A stretch of 64,000 nucleotides of DNA from Actinoplanes sp. N902-109 (GCF_000389965.1 NC_021191.1:6325501-6389500), one strand, 5' to 3'. Counted from the first letter of the stretch, positions 42,175 to 51,673 are shown. Translations and numbers: made by a program. Notes: generated from the sequence alone by a model not told the origin.

Positions 42175-43038
42175 GTGACCAGCCCCAGCATGCGGGAGTT
42201 CGACCGGTTCGGGCCCTGGATCGACGAGGTCCGCAGCGCCGAGGACGTGCCGCGGCTCTACCGCGACGCGGGCCTCGACCCCACGGCCTGCCTGCTGGTG
42301 CTCAAGGTGCCGCGCAATATCGAGCGCCGCGACGCCCACCCCGGCATGCACCTGTACGACTACCTGCTGGCCCTCGACCACGAGACGCTCACGGTGCTGG
42401 AGCGGCGCGACGACACGTACGGCACGACCCGCATCCCGCTCGACCGGATCGCCGCCCTGCAGGACAGCGTCCGGCTGCTGGACGGCCGGTTGACCATCCA
42501 CCGGCTGGACGGTCCGGCCGTGGTGGTGCCGTACAACGGCTCGGCGAACGCCCCCGTGCGCGACCTGATCCGGCTGATCCGCCGCTGGTACCTGCCCGGT
42601 GAACCGGCGGTCGGCTACGCCGCACCGGGCAAGCCCGCGCTCAGCCACCGGGACACCGGGCTGGTGACCGATTACGACCGGCTGATCGCCGAGGAACCGG
42701 GCATGCGGCTGGCCACCGTCGCGGACCGCCAGGTGGTCACCCCGATCTCCCGGCTGGAGCAGCTGTGGCGCCGGGCCCGGCCGCTGACCCTGCACGCCGC
42801 GATCATCGTCGCCGACGAGCGCGAGCTCCAGCTGATCCACCGCCGCGACTGGTTCACCCGGCAGAGCAACGACATCTCCCTGGCCCGCACCGTGCTGCCC
42901 CGAGCCCGGCTCACCGGCGTGCAGCTGATCCCGCACCATCGCTACGTCAACATCGACGTCGTGACGGTCAACGCCGGTGCCGTCGCCATCGATCTCCCGG
43001 TGACGGCGGGCTCGATCGCCGAGGACGTCTTCAGCTGA
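42175..43038 (+). CDS. Hypothetical protein
   Basis: A 287-residue soluble protein with regular codon use and a GTG start shortly after the divergent cyclophilin gene. I do not recognise a domain. It is rich in Arg and charged residues, with no signal peptide or membrane helix. Segments such as YLLALDHETLTVLERRDDTY and GRLTIHRLDGPAVVVPYNGS suggest two pleckstrin-like beta domains, since they alternate strands in the manner of bacterial PH domains; a second, similar strand set occurs near residues 225-280 (AAIIVADERELQLIHRRDWF). Confidence 0.7.
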   Translation: MTSPSMREFDRFGPWIDEVRSAEDVPRLYRDAGLDPTACLLVLKVPRNIERRDAHPGMHLYDYLLALDHETLTVLERRDDTYGTTRIPLDRIAALQDSVRLLDGRLTIHRLDGPAVVVPYNGSANAPVRDLIRLIRRWYLPGEPAVGYAAPGKPALSHRDTGLVTDYDRLIAEEPGMRLATVADRQVVTPISRLEQLWRRARPLTLHAAIIVADERELQLIHRRDWFTRQSNDISLARTVLPRARLTGVQLIPHHRYVNIDVVTVNAGAVAIDLPVTAGSIAEDVFS

Positions 43039-43279
43039 GCCGGCCCGGCCCAGCTCGAAGCCCCGCCGACCGAGGACACATCGGGAACGACGATGTGCGT
43101 CTGCTGAAGCAAGCCGTCCGCTGGGACGCAAGCACTCCGGCGATCGACTGGCAGGGTCGAGGCCTTCCCACCGCGAGTTCCAGACGTTTCTCAAGGTTCT
43201 GCACCCGGCGGCACACCCCGGCGCCGGCGAGCCGTGGCCGGTCTGCCGGCGCCCCACGGGCGCCGTCCTGCTCGCGGCG

Positions 43280-43918
43280 GTGACCGACCCGGCGGTCATC
43301 TCGGAGCTGGACCACCTCGCCGAGGCGGTTCAACCACCGGAATTCGCTCCCCTCCAGGGTTTCGAGCCCGCGGGACCCGCGCGGGGACCGTCGGCGGAGC
43401 ACTGGGGCGCGGCCCTGGACCGGTATTCGCCGAGCATCCTCCCGACGGTCCCGGTGGACGAACTGAGGCCGCTGGTCGACGCCGTGCCGGTTCCCGGGTT
43501 CGACGGAAGCGCCTTCCTGCGCCGAGCGACCCGGGCACTGCCCGGCGACTACTGCGCGATCGTCGAACACCTGGGCGCCGTCACGGTGGGTCCGGCCCGG
43601 CTCTGCGCGCCGGACGGCACCGATGACGACTTCTTCGCCCAGGGCAGGAGGCTCGCCAAACGGGTCGCCGCGGAGCGCGGGCACGGCCGCGGCCCCCTGG
43701 GGACGGTTCACCCGGAGTCGGCCGGGATGATCCTCTGGGGCAGGCTCGCCGACGGCGGCTACCTGGGCTGGGCCCGGGTGTCGGGCGATCCCTGCGAATG
43801 GCCGGTGGTGGCGCTCGACGCCGCCCTGGCGCAGCACGTCGCGTACCCGATGTCGACTTCGCAGTTCCTGCTCGAACTGGCCACGAGGCCCGGCGAGGTC
43901 ACGCTGCCCCGGTCCTGA
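43280..43918 (+). pseudogene. SUKH/SMI1-like protein gene, probably missing its 5' end
   Basis: The frame from the GTG at 43280 gives 212 residues. The C-terminal half has a SUKH-like core: ATRALPGDYCAIVEHLGAVT then VGPARL and a final YPMSTSQFLLELAT. Relatives are immunity proteins or scaffold-like proteins in polymorphic toxin systems. The sequence in the same frame before the GTG also looks protein-like (REFQTFLKVLHPAAHPGAGE, from 43172) but has no ATG, GTG or ribosome-binding site back into the preceding gene. Either a frameshift or a 5' deletion has separated the gene from its start. No toxin gene is adjacent. Confidence 0.55.
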
Positions 43919-44250
43919 GCCGCCACCAGCGCCGCGGCGTCACCCGCGCCGTGCACACCCACGTCAACCCACCGCCCGCCAGGCCGCCCACGCGAACCGG
44001 CCCGCCAGCCCGGCCGCGCGAACCCGTGCCGGTTCACCGACAACGACCGGACCTTCGACGGTGACTTCGTCGCCATCGCCGCGAGCCAGAACCCGCCGAT
44101 CCGGCCGTCCGCCGCCCAGGTGCTCGCGGAACTCCCGGCTTCTCGGGCGCCTTCCGTCGATGCCGGCCAGGTCACCTCGGGCTGCGGGCAGGTGTCCTCC
44201 GGCGTCGGTCAGGCGTCCTCCGGCGGCGGGCAGGTCTTCTTCGGAGCCGA
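43919..44250. other. Gap without a convincing gene; contains 21-bp repeats
   Basis: This 332-base stretch follows the damaged SUKH-like gene. One plus-strand frame is open to a stop at 44261-44263 and reads CRFTDNDRTFDGDFVAIAAS followed by a repetitive tail, but it has no start codon or ribosome-binding site. It may be a gene remnant. No other signal is evident apart from the repeats listed separately. Confidence 0.5.
44165..44248 (+). repeat. Four 21-bp tandem repeats
   Basis: Units at 44165-44185, 44186-44206, 44207-44227 and 44228-44248 each follow the scheme GG-CAGG-TC-TC-GG and, in one frame, encode a seven-residue repeat GQVxSGx (GQVTSGC, GQVSSGV, GQASSGG, GQVFFGA). The period is a multiple of three and third positions vary most, which suggests descent from coding sequence. 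The array ends two bases before the stop of the gene on the other strand. Confidence 0.75.
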
Positions 44251-45183
44251 TCAAGCGAGGTAGGCGCAGCGCATCCCGGTGCTGATCGAGCGGCGCAGGT
44301 GCTCGCCGACGATCTGGTCGGCCGCGCCGATCCGGGTGATCGCCCGCCGGATGGCCTTGCCCACCGCGATCCGTGCCCGCTCACCGTTGTCCGCGAACGA
44401 TCTGGCTGCTCCGCCGCGCCCGGTGCCCGCGCCGAGCTCGGCGAGCAGCCAGTCGCGTTCCACCCGGGCGTCGGGCGGCACCGGGCGGTCCTCGGCCGCG
44501 CACAGCTCGATCTCGGCCGTCAGCTGGGCCAGCCGCGCGCGGTAGCGCCGGATCGCGGCGTCGTCGAGGATCGGCTGGGCAACGGGCGTGGGCCGGGCCA
44601 CCAACCGGCCCACCCCGGCCACCAGCTCGGCCGCGTCGATCTCCACGTTGGCATTGGCCAGCAGCACCGCCAGGTGGAACATGCCGACGCTGTGCGGCAC
44701 TAGCACCACCCGCGCCCCGAGCGCGATCCGCCACTGCCGGCCCGCCCGGGCACAGGTCGCCACCGCGGGGGCGTCATCGACCGGGAAGACCCGCACCCGC
44801 TCCAGCACCGCGCCGCTGTCCGCGAGCGAGCGGTAGTCGAAACGGTATTCCTGGCGCACCGGGGCGGTGTCCGCGCCGGTCTGCCTGGTCACCCGGACCG
44901 AGCGGCAGCGCAGCGCGGCGGGCGAGTGGTGGTGTTCGTACTCGAACTCCATGGTCAGCGCGACCGGCCCGGCGTAGCTGATCCGGGCCGGTGCGGCGTG
45001 CCCGGGCACGCGCTGCGCGGTGGCGGCTGCCGGGTCGGGCAGGCACAGCCGCCAGCCCCGGCCGAACGGGCCGTCCGGGGCGTCGCCGCTGTACTCCAGC
45101 GACACGGGCGCGGCGAGCGGCAACGTAGCGGTCTCGGCATCGGCATCGGCATCGGGATCGGCATCGGGGCGCGGGTGAAGCAT
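44251..45183 (-). CDS. Protein with LAL/AAA-regulator-type C-terminal module, function unknown
   Basis: A 310-residue protein. The N-terminus is strongly acidic with an Asp-Ala repeat (DADPDADADAE) made by a GCATCG-type repeat at 45139-45170. The middle is beta-rich. From about residue 165 it matches a module often seen at the C-terminus of actinobacterial AAA or cyclase-type regulators: FHLAVLLANANVEIDAAELV, an Arg/Glu helix (YRARLAQLTAEIELCAAEDR) and ERARIAVGKAIRRAITRIGA followed by HLRRSISTGMRCAYLA. Here the module stands without any ATPase. The gene is divergent from a LAL regulator 202 bases away, a suggestive pairing. Confidence 0.7.
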   Translation of the reverse strand: MLHPRPDADPDADADAETATLPLAAPVSLEYSGDAPDGPFGRGWRLCLPDPAAATAQRVPGHAAPARISYAGPVALTMEFEYEHHHSPAALRCRSVRVTRQTGADTAPVRQEYRFDYRSLADSGAVLERVRVFPVDDAPAVATCARAGRQWRIALGARVVLVPHSVGMFHLAVLLANANVEIDAAELVAGVGRLVARPTPVAQPILDDAAIRRYRARLAQLTAEIELCAAEDRPVPPDARVERDWLLAELGAGTGRGGAARSFADNGERARIAVGKAIRRAITRIGAADQIVGEHLRRSISTGMRCAYLA

Positions 45184-45385
45184 CGCGGTGCTCCTCGCAG
45201 ACGAGCGGGTGATCTACCGCGAACACCGTGCCCGGCGCGGGGGCCGGCCCGCATCGGTGCCCGGCCCGTACGTTCTCCGGGTACGTACGTGGTGCGGCAC
45301 GCTGACCTCGGATACATCGGATTCCCGCGCTTCCGCAGTCGTATTACCGACGAGACGCCGGCGGCGCAGCGGATAGCGTCGCCCC

Positions 45386-48292
45386 ATGCGCCTGCTGTGC
45401 CCCGCCGTTGTCGGCCGTCTGTCCGAGATGGACACGCTGGCGCGCGGTCTGACCGCTGCGGCCGGCGGGACGGGCACCACGGTGTTCCTGACCGCGGCGG
45501 CGGGCCTGGGCAAGACCCGGCTGACCCGCGAGGCCCAGACGCTGGCGACCCGTTCCGGCATGCTGGTCCTGCGCGGCCGGGCGGCCCCCTCGGTGCAGTA
45601 CCGGCCGCTGACCGAGGCGCTGCTGGGCGTGCTGCGGCGGGACCGCTCCCCCGAGCCGGCGCAGCTGGGGCCGTACCGGGCGGCGCTGTCCCGGCTGGTA
45701 CCGGGCTGGGCCGGCACGCCGTGGCCGGACGGGGCGGACGATCACCCGATCCTGCTCGCCGAGGCGGTGCTGCGCCTGCTCAACGGGCTTGCCGCGGACC
45801 GCGGTGCGCTGCTGGTGCTGGAGGACCTGCACGACGCCGACGCCGACACGCTGATGATCATCGACTACCTGGTCGACAACATCGCCCACGAGCCGATCAT
45901 GCTGCTGGCCACGATGCGCCCGGGCGCCGCCGTGCTGCCGCTGTCCTACGCCGCCGAGCAACGGCACAGCGCCGTCGTGCTGCGCATGCCGCCGCTCGAC
46001 GAGGCCGCCGTGCGCGAGATGAGCGGCGCCTGCCTCGGGGTGCCGCCGGCGGCGGTGCCCGCCGCGGCGCTCGATCGGGTGGTGCGCTCCAGCGGCGGCG
46101 TCCCGTTCTTCGTCGAGGAGCTGCTCACCGGCATGGTCGAGGACGGCATGCTGGTCCGCGACGGCGCCCGGTGGTCGGCCGCGGCGGCCGCCGCGGCGCA
46201 GGTCCCCGCGGCCGTCCGGGCCAGCGTGGTCACCCGCACGGAGCGGCTGGACCCGGCCGGGCACCGGCTGCTGCTGATGGCGGCGGTGTGCGAGCAACCG
46301 TGCCCGGGCCCGCTGCTGGGCGCGGCAGCCGGGCTGGGGCCGGCCGAGCTGGTGGCCGGGTTGCGCGCCGCGGTCGAGGCCCAGCTGCTGGTGGTGGACG
46401 CACCGACCGGCCGCTATGTGGTCCAGCACGCGCTGGTCGGCGAGGCGTTGCGCGCGGCGACGCTGCCCGAGGACCTGGCCGCGCTGTCCCGGGCGGCTGC
46501 CACGGCGATCGAGGAGCACTTCGCCGGGCTGCCCGACGAGTGGTGCGTGCTGGCCGGCCGGTTGTGGCAGCAGGCCGGCGAGACCGGCCGGGCGGCCGAG
46601 CTGTTCTACCGGGCCGGGCGGCGCGCGGCCGGCCAGGGTGCCGTACGCACCGCCATCGGGCTGCTGGAGCGTGGCCTTACGCTGCTGGCCGGCGCCGCGG
46701 CCGCCGGCGCCCGCACCGCCAAGCTGGTCGAGGCGCTGCTGGAGATGCTGGTCGCCGCGGGTGAGGTGACCCGGGCCCGGGAGTTCGCGGCCCAGCTCGA
46801 CCGGCACGCCACCCGCGAGGAGCAGGCCGCCGTGCACCTGCGGCTGGCCCGCGCGGCGGTCACCGCCGGGCAGTGGGACGCCGGTCGCCGCGAGCTGAGC
46901 CGGGTGCGGGTGCTGACCGAGCACGGGCGCAGCGCCGGGCAGGAGGCCGCGATCAGCGTGGTCGCCGCCCGGCTCGCCGTGGCCGAGAGCGACCCGGGCC
47001 GGTTGCAGCGCGCCGAGGTGCTGGCGACCCGGGCGCTGCGCACCGCGGAGCGGCTCCCGCTGCCCGAGATCGCCTGCGAGGCGCTGGCCGTGCTCGGCTC
47101 CTGCGCCCGGGTGCACGATCTCGAGCGCTCCGACGAGCTGTTCTTCCGGGCGCTGACGCTGGCCGAGCAGCACGGGCTGACCCTGTGGCGGATCCGGTTC
47201 CTGTACCAGCTGGGCACCAACGGGGCGATCCGGCGGGCCGACCCCGGCGGGCTGCTGGCCGCCCGGGAGGCCGCGCTGCAGGCCGGTGCCGTCACCACCG
47301 CACTGGACGGCGCGGCCGAGCTGGCCGTGCTGCACATCTGCCGCGGCGAGTACCACACCGCCGCCGACTACGCCGAGCAGTGCGAACAGGCGGCGCACCG
47401 GCTCGGGCTGGAGGATCTCCGGTTGATCGCGCTCGGCCTGCGCAGCTGCGTGGCCGCGCACCGGGGGCGCCGGGCCGAGACCGGCAAGCTGCTGGCCGAG
47501 TACGACCGGCTGGGCGGGCGCCAGATCGACTTCACCTCCGCGCTCAAGGGCTTCGGCCTGGCCGTGTGCGCCCTGCTCGAGGAGGACCGGGCCGGGGCGC
47601 ACGCGCTGGTGTGCGAGGCCGCCGCGGAGGAGGCCCACCGCCCGCCCGAATATCTGTCCCTGGTGCACGGCCTGCATCTGCTGATGACCGTGCTCGCGAG
47701 CGAGGCGGGGTGGCCCGAGCACGACCGGATCGCCCGGTCGGCGCGCGGCCAGGCCGGCTGGAACCGCGTCTTCCTGCTGGCCGCCGGCGCGGCGCTGGCC
47801 GGCCGGTCCGGCGATCCCGCCCGGGCCGCGGCGCTGATGCTCGAGTTCGACCAGGTCGCCGGGGCCTATCCGCTCGCCCGGCACCTCGCGCTGCGGCTGG
47901 TGGCCGAGGCGGCGGTGACCGATGGCTGGGGGCGGCCCGCGCCCTGGCTCCGCGCCGCCGAGCAGCATTTCCACGCGACCGGCATGACCCGGGTCGCCGA
48001 CGCCTGCCGCGCCCTGCTGCGGCGGGCCGGGGAGAGCGTGCCGCAACGGCGGCGCGGGGCCGAGGCGATCCCGCCCGAGCTGCGCGGGGTCGGTGTCACC
48101 GTGCGCGAGTACGAGGTCCTGGAGCTGATCGCCGACCGCCTGACCAACCAGGAGATCGGCCGCCGGCTGTTCGTCTCGCCCCGCACCGTCGAGACCCACG
48201 TGACCCGCCTGCTGGCCAAGACCGGCTTGCCCGACCGCACCGCCCTCGCCCGCCACGCGCGGGCCCTACCGGCCGACAGAGGAGCCAGTTGA
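45386..48292 (+). CDS. LAL-type LuxR-family regulator with ATPase domain
   Basis: A 968-residue regulator. The N-terminal STAND/AAA part has Walker A AAAGLGKTRLT (about residues 37-47, with Leu where Ile is common) and Walker B ALLVLEDLHDADAD (about residues 143-156). A long helical repeat (TPR-like) region follows. The C-terminal LuxR HTH is VTVREYEVLELIADRLTNQE then IGRRLFVSPRTVETHVTRLL. Such proteins are large activators, often of secondary-metabolite or sugar pathways. The stop overlaps the ATG of the next gene (TGATG), so the two are coupled; an antisense frame across the gene is a GC artefact. Confidence 0.92.
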   Translation: MRLLCPAVVGRLSEMDTLARGLTAAAGGTGTTVFLTAAAGLGKTRLTREAQTLATRSGMLVLRGRAAPSVQYRPLTEALLGVLRRDRSPEPAQLGPYRAALSRLVPGWAGTPWPDGADDHPILLAEAVLRLLNGLAADRGALLVLEDLHDADADTLMIIDYLVDNIAHEPIMLLATMRPGAAVLPLSYAAEQRHSAVVLRMPPLDEAAVREMSGACLGVPPAAVPAAALDRVVRSSGGVPFFVEELLTGMVEDGMLVRDGARWSAAAAAAAQVPAAVRASVVTRTERLDPAGHRLLLMAAVCEQPCPGPLLGAAAGLGPAELVAGLRAAVEAQLLVVDAPTGRYVVQHALVGEALRAATLPEDLAALSRAAATAIEEHFAGLPDEWCVLAGRLWQQAGETGRAAELFYRAGRRAAGQGAVRTAIGLLERGLTLLAGAAAAGARTAKLVEALLEMLVAAGEVTRAREFAAQLDRHATREEQAAVHLRLARAAVTAGQWDAGRRELSRVRVLTEHGRSAGQEAAISVVAARLAVAESDPGRLQRAEVLATRALRTAERLPLPEIACEALAVLGSCARVHDLERSDELFFRALTLAEQHGLTLWRIRFLYQLGTNGAIRRADPGGLLAAREAALQAGAVTTALDGAAELAVLHICRGEYHTAADYAEQCEQAAHRLGLEDLRLIALGLRSCVAAHRGRRAETGKLLAEYDRLGGRQIDFTSALKGFGLAVCALLEEDRAGAHALVCEAAAEEAHRPPEYLSLVHGLHLLMTVLASEAGWPEHDRIARSARGQAGWNRVFLLAAGAALAGRSGDPARAAALMLEFDQVAGAYPLARHLALRLVAEAAVTDGWGRPAPWLRAAEQHFHATGMTRVADACRALLRRAGESVPQRRRGAEAIPPELRGVGVTVREYEVLELIADRLTNQEIGRRLFVSPRTVETHVTRLLAKTGLPDRTALARHARALPADRGAS

Positions 48293-49482
48293 TGACAAGC
48301 AAAGCCCTGACAGCAGTGGCCGCGGCAGTTGTGGTGACCGCCATTCCCGGCACCGCCGCAGCCGCCCCGGCCGGGCGCACCTGGTGGAGCTCCGTGCACC
48401 CGGCGGCCCGGCCGGCCGGTGGGCTGCACGCCGTGGCCGCCCGCTCGGCCACCGAAGCCTGGGCGGTGGGCTGGCAGACAACCGGCGCCGAGGACGCCGC
48501 CCTGGTGCACCACTGGACCGGCACCCAGTGGAAGTCCGTGCCGCCACCGCCCTCGGATGCGGTCTCGGTGCGGTTGACCGGGGTGGACGTCCTGCCCTCG
48601 GGCGACGCGATCGCGGTCGGCAGCACGACGGCCGGCGGCAGGACCGAGCCGCTGATCCACGGCTACCCGGCCGACGGCAGGGCGGCCGGGGAGATCCCCG
48701 GGCCGGTCCCCGCTGAGGGCGGCAGCTGGCGGGGCGTCGACTTGGTGTCGGCCACCGACGGCTGGGCCGTGGGCTTCCGCGGCTCGGCGGTCGACGGCAA
48801 ACCGGCCGGCACGCTGATCGCCCGGTGGGACGGCAGCTCGTGGCAGCGGGTGCCCAGCCCGGACCCGGGCACCCTGAGCAACCGGCTGTCCGCCGTGACC
48901 GCGGTCGCCGCCGACGACGTGTGGGCGGTCGGCCAGACGCGCGACGCCGATGACGCCAAGGTGGAGCGGTCCCTGGTGCTGCACTGGGACGGCGTCTCGT
49001 GGAGCCGGGTCGCCAGCCCCGACCCGGGCGCGGTGCGGACCACGCTGCTCGCCGTGTCCGCCGCCGGCCCCGGTCAGGTGTGGGCGGTGGGGTACACCCA
49101 GGACGTGCTCACCGACGAGCCCGACCCGGACGAGCTGCACCGCGCGGTCGCCCTGTCCTACGCCGGCGGGGTCTGGAAGGTGTTGCGGTCGGCGCAGCCC
49201 GCCGTCACCGAGTACACCGGGGTGGCCGCCGTGGCCCCGTCCGACATCGTGCTCGCCGCCTATCGCCTGGCGGGCAACACCGAGACCACCACCATCGAGG
49301 AGTGGCACGGTGGCGCCATGACGCCCGACCAGATCGACCCCGGTATCGGCAACGGTGAGCACCTCGGCTCGGCGTTGACCGGTCTCGCGGCCGAGCCGGG
49401 CGGTGGACGGTTGTGGGCGGTCGGCTGGCGCGCGGACCTCACCGGCGCGCACCAGCCGCACAGCCTGCGCTCCACGCGCTAA
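48292..49482 (+). CDS. Secreted beta-propeller-like protein
   Basis: A 396-residue exported protein. The signal peptide KALTAVAAAVVVTAIPGTAA ends near AAAAP. The mature part has at least five copies of a blade pattern 'AVxGxxxDxWAVGx...l..HWdG..W..V.sP' (EAWAVGWQTT, DGWAVGFRGS, DVWAVGQTRD, QVWAVGYTQD, RLWAVGWRAD). This is typical of secreted actinobacterial propellers of unknown function. Translational coupling to the LAL regulator is unusual and suggests that it works with, or is the sensor side of, that regulator. Its end overlaps the convergent LeuB-like gene by four bases. Confidence 0.8.
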   Translation: MTSKALTAVAAAVVVTAIPGTAAAAPAGRTWWSSVHPAARPAGGLHAVAARSATEAWAVGWQTTGAEDAALVHHWTGTQWKSVPPPPSDAVSVRLTGVDVLPSGDAIAVGSTTAGGRTEPLIHGYPADGRAAGEIPGPVPAEGGSWRGVDLVSATDGWAVGFRGSAVDGKPAGTLIARWDGSSWQRVPSPDPGTLSNRLSAVTAVAADDVWAVGQTRDADDAKVERSLVLHWDGVSWSRVASPDPGAVRTTLLAVSAAGPGQVWAVGYTQDVLTDEPDPDELHRAVALSYAGGVWKVLRSAQPAVTEYTGVAAVAPSDIVLAAYRLAGNTETTTIEEWHGGAMTPDQIDPGIGNGEHLGSALTGLAAEPGGGRLWAVGWRADLTGAHQPHSLRSTR

Positions 49483-50513
49483 AGGGAGCCGAGCACGGCC
49501 AGAACGGCCGCACCGGCCTGCGCCGTGGTCCGGGTGCCGCCGAGGTCGGGGGTGCAGTCGCCGGCCAGCACGGCTGAACGGACGGCGGAGCGCAGCGCCT
49601 TGGCCGCGACCGGGTGACCGAGCTGTTCGACCAGCAGCGCGCCGGACAGGATCGCGCCGATCGGGTTGGCGATGCCCTTACCGGCGATGTCCGGCGCGCT
49701 GCCGTGCACCGGCTCGAACAGCCCGAACCCGGTGTCCGGGTTGAGGTTGGCCGATGCGGCGGCGCCCAGTCCCCCGGCGACCTGCGCGGCGATGTCGCTG
49801 AGGATGTCGCCGTAGGAGTTGTTGGTGACGATGACGTCGAACTGGGCCGGGTCGGACACCAGCTCCATGGCCGCGGTGTCGACGTAGCGGTGGGTGGCCG
49901 GCACCCCGGGATGGGCGCGCTTGGCCTCGGCCCAGCACCGCTGCCACAACCGGCCGCCGAAGCGTACGGCGTTGGACTTGTCCACCAGGCACACCCCGCG
50001 CCGGGCGATGCCGAAGGCGTGCCGCAGCACCCGGGTCACGCCCAGGTACGTGCTCACGTCGGTGTCGACCGCCATCTCGTGCACGGTGTCCGGGCGCAGC
50101 CGGCCGCCGATGCCGGCGTACAGGCCCTCGGTGTTCTCCCGCACGATGACGCAGTCGATCTCGCGGGCCGGCCCCTCGCGCAGCGGGCTGAGCCGGGGGT
50201 GCAGCAGCTGGGCGGGCCGCTGGTTGACATAGAGCTCCAGCTCGAAGCGCAGCCGCAGCAGCACCCCGCGGCCGTACTCGGTGGTGGTCACCCGCGGGTC
50301 GCCGATCGCCCCGAACAGCAGGGCGGCACTGCTGCGTACCCGCTCGAAGTCGGTGTCGGTCAGTGCGGTGCCGGTGGCCAGGTAGGTGCCGGCGTTGACG
50401 TGGTCGAGCACGTCGAACGTCAGGCCCAGGCCCAGGGCGTCGAGACAGGGCAGCGCCTGCTCGATCACCTCCGGGCCGATGCCGTCGCCGGGGATCACGG
50501 TGATGCGAGACAT
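49479..50513 (-). CDS. leuB: 3-isopropylmalate dehydrogenase-like enzyme (chain-elongation step 3)
   Basis: A 344-residue beta-decarboxylating dehydrogenase. It begins MSRITVIPGDGIGPEVIEQA, has the substrate motif RENTEGLYAG (Arg and Glu-Asn, about residues 123-132), VDKSNAVRFGGRLW, the metal Asp in NNSYGDILSDIAAQ and the NAD-binding GSAPDIAGKGIANPIG. The ending DLGGTRTTAQAG is typical of LeuB-type enzymes. It oxidises and decarboxylates the malate-type intermediate to the extended 2-oxoacid. It overlaps the aminotransferase gene by 19 bases and is last in the chain-elongation gene set. Confidence 0.88.
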   Translation of the reverse strand: MSRITVIPGDGIGPEVIEQALPCLDALGLGLTFDVLDHVNAGTYLATGTALTDTDFERVRSSAALLFGAIGDPRVTTTEYGRGVLLRLRFELELYVNQRPAQLLHPRLSPLREGPAREIDCVIVRENTEGLYAGIGGRLRPDTVHEMAVDTDVSTYLGVTRVLRHAFGIARRGVCLVDKSNAVRFGGRLWQRCWAEAKRAHPGVPATHRYVDTAAMELVSDPAQFDVIVTNNSYGDILSDIAAQVAGGLGAAASANLNPDTGFGLFEPVHGSAPDIAGKGIANPIGAILSGALLVEQLGHPVAAKALRSAVRSAVLAGDCTPDLGGTRTTAQAGAAVLAVLGSL

Positions 50514-51673
50514 GGTGCGGCTCCTTGGTCCAGCAGGTGGCGGGCGGCCGTGCGCAAGGTGTCCTGGGTGCGGTTGAACGCCACCCGTACGTAGCGGTGG
50601 CCGTCGGCGGGGTCGGCGAAGAACGCGGTGCCGGGCACCATCAGCACGGCCCGCTCGTCGAGCAGGTCCCGCACGTAGGTGTGGCAGTCGGCGCCGGTGA
50701 TCCCGGAGATGTCGGCGAGCAGGAAGCACCCGCCCTCGGCGGGCCGGCAGTCCAGCCCGGCCGCGCGCAGCATGTCCACGGCCATGTCGCGGCGGGCGGC
50801 GAGCTCGGTGGCCGGGTGCCACCACTCGGCGGTGAGCACGGCGGCGTGCCCGGCGGCGTACTGCAGCGGCGCGGCCGTGCCGTTGGTGGTGACCTCGTGC
50901 ACCCGGCGCAGCACGCGGGTGTACTCGGGGGCGGCCCGCAGGTAACCCAGCCGCCAGCCGCTGACCGCCACGCTCTTGGACAGCGAGCCGACGACGATGC
51001 TGCGCGGGCGCAGCCGGGGCACGTCGGCGACCGACAGGTGGATCCGGTCGTCGAAGACCAGCCGCGCGTACACCTCGTCGGAGATCACCGTGGTGTCCCA
51101 GCACTCGCACAGCTCGGCGATCTCGTCCAGTTCCTCCAGGGTGAGCATCCGCCCGGTCGGGTTGCTCGGGGTGTTGAGGATGACCGCCCGGGTACGCGGG
51201 CCGAACGCTGCCGCCAGCGCCACGGGGTCCAGCCGCCAGTCCGGCCGGTGCAGCGGCACCGGCCGGGGCACCCCACCGGCCAGCGTGATCGCGCCGATGA
51301 AGTTCTCGTAGTACGGCTCCAGCACGATCACCTCGTCGCCGGGGTCCACGGTGGCCAGCACGGCCAGGCACAGCGCCTCGGTGCCGCCGGCGGTCACGGT
51401 CAGCTCGGTGTCCGGGTCGGCGGGGGTGCTCAGCGACCGGGCGATCTGCCCGCGCAGGGCGGCTTCGCCGTTGGGGTTCTCGTACTGGTTGTGCCCGGTG
51501 CGCAGCGCGCTCACCGCCGCGTCGATCAGCGGCCCGGGCGGGACGGGGAAGGCCGGCGTGCCCACCGCCAGGTCGACGGCGCCGCGGGCGCGGGCCAGCA
51601 GGAACAGCTCGACCAGGCTGCTGCCCCGCAGGCTGAGGGCCCGCTGCGAGAACCGGGCCCGGGTGCCGATCAT
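50495..51673 (-). CDS. Class I/II PLP-dependent aminotransferase
   Basis: A 392-residue fold-type I aminotransferase. The N-terminal ARGAVDLAVGTPAFPVPP is typical, the PLP lysine is in GSLSKSVAVSGWRLGYL (about residues 235-251), the phosphate-contacting Arg is in the same motif, NTPSNPTGRML holds the conserved Asn and SDEVYARLVF the Asp/Tyr pair; FNRTQDTL supplies the carboxylate-binding Arg. It should convert the 2-oxoacid made by the chain-elongation enzymes to the amino acid used by the NRPS. Its start overlaps the LeuD stop (ATGA). Confidence 0.9.
   Translation of the reverse strand: MIGTRARFSQRALSLRGSSLVELFLLARARGAVDLAVGTPAFPVPPGPLIDAAVSALRTGHNQYENPNGEAALRGQIARSLSTPADPDTELTVTAGGTEALCLAVLATVDPGDEVIVLEPYYENFIGAITLAGGVPRPVPLHRPDWRLDPVALAAAFGPRTRAVILNTPSNPTGRMLTLEELDEIAELCECWDTTVISDEVYARLVFDDRIHLSVADVPRLRPRSIVVGSLSKSVAVSGWRLGYLRAAPEYTRVLRRVHEVTTNGTAAPLQYAAGHAAVLTAEWWHPATELAARRDMAVDMLRAAGLDCRPAEGGCFLLADISGITGADCHTYVRDLLDERAVLMVPGTAFFADPADGHRYVRVAFNRTQDTLRTAARHLLDQGAAPCLASP

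Noticed and set aside
45344..48256. A 970-codon open frame antisense to the LAL regulator
   Set aside because: It has low-complexity Gly/Arg/Gln composition and no domain, and it arises from the GC bias of the real gene, whose ATPase and HTH motifs are unambiguous.
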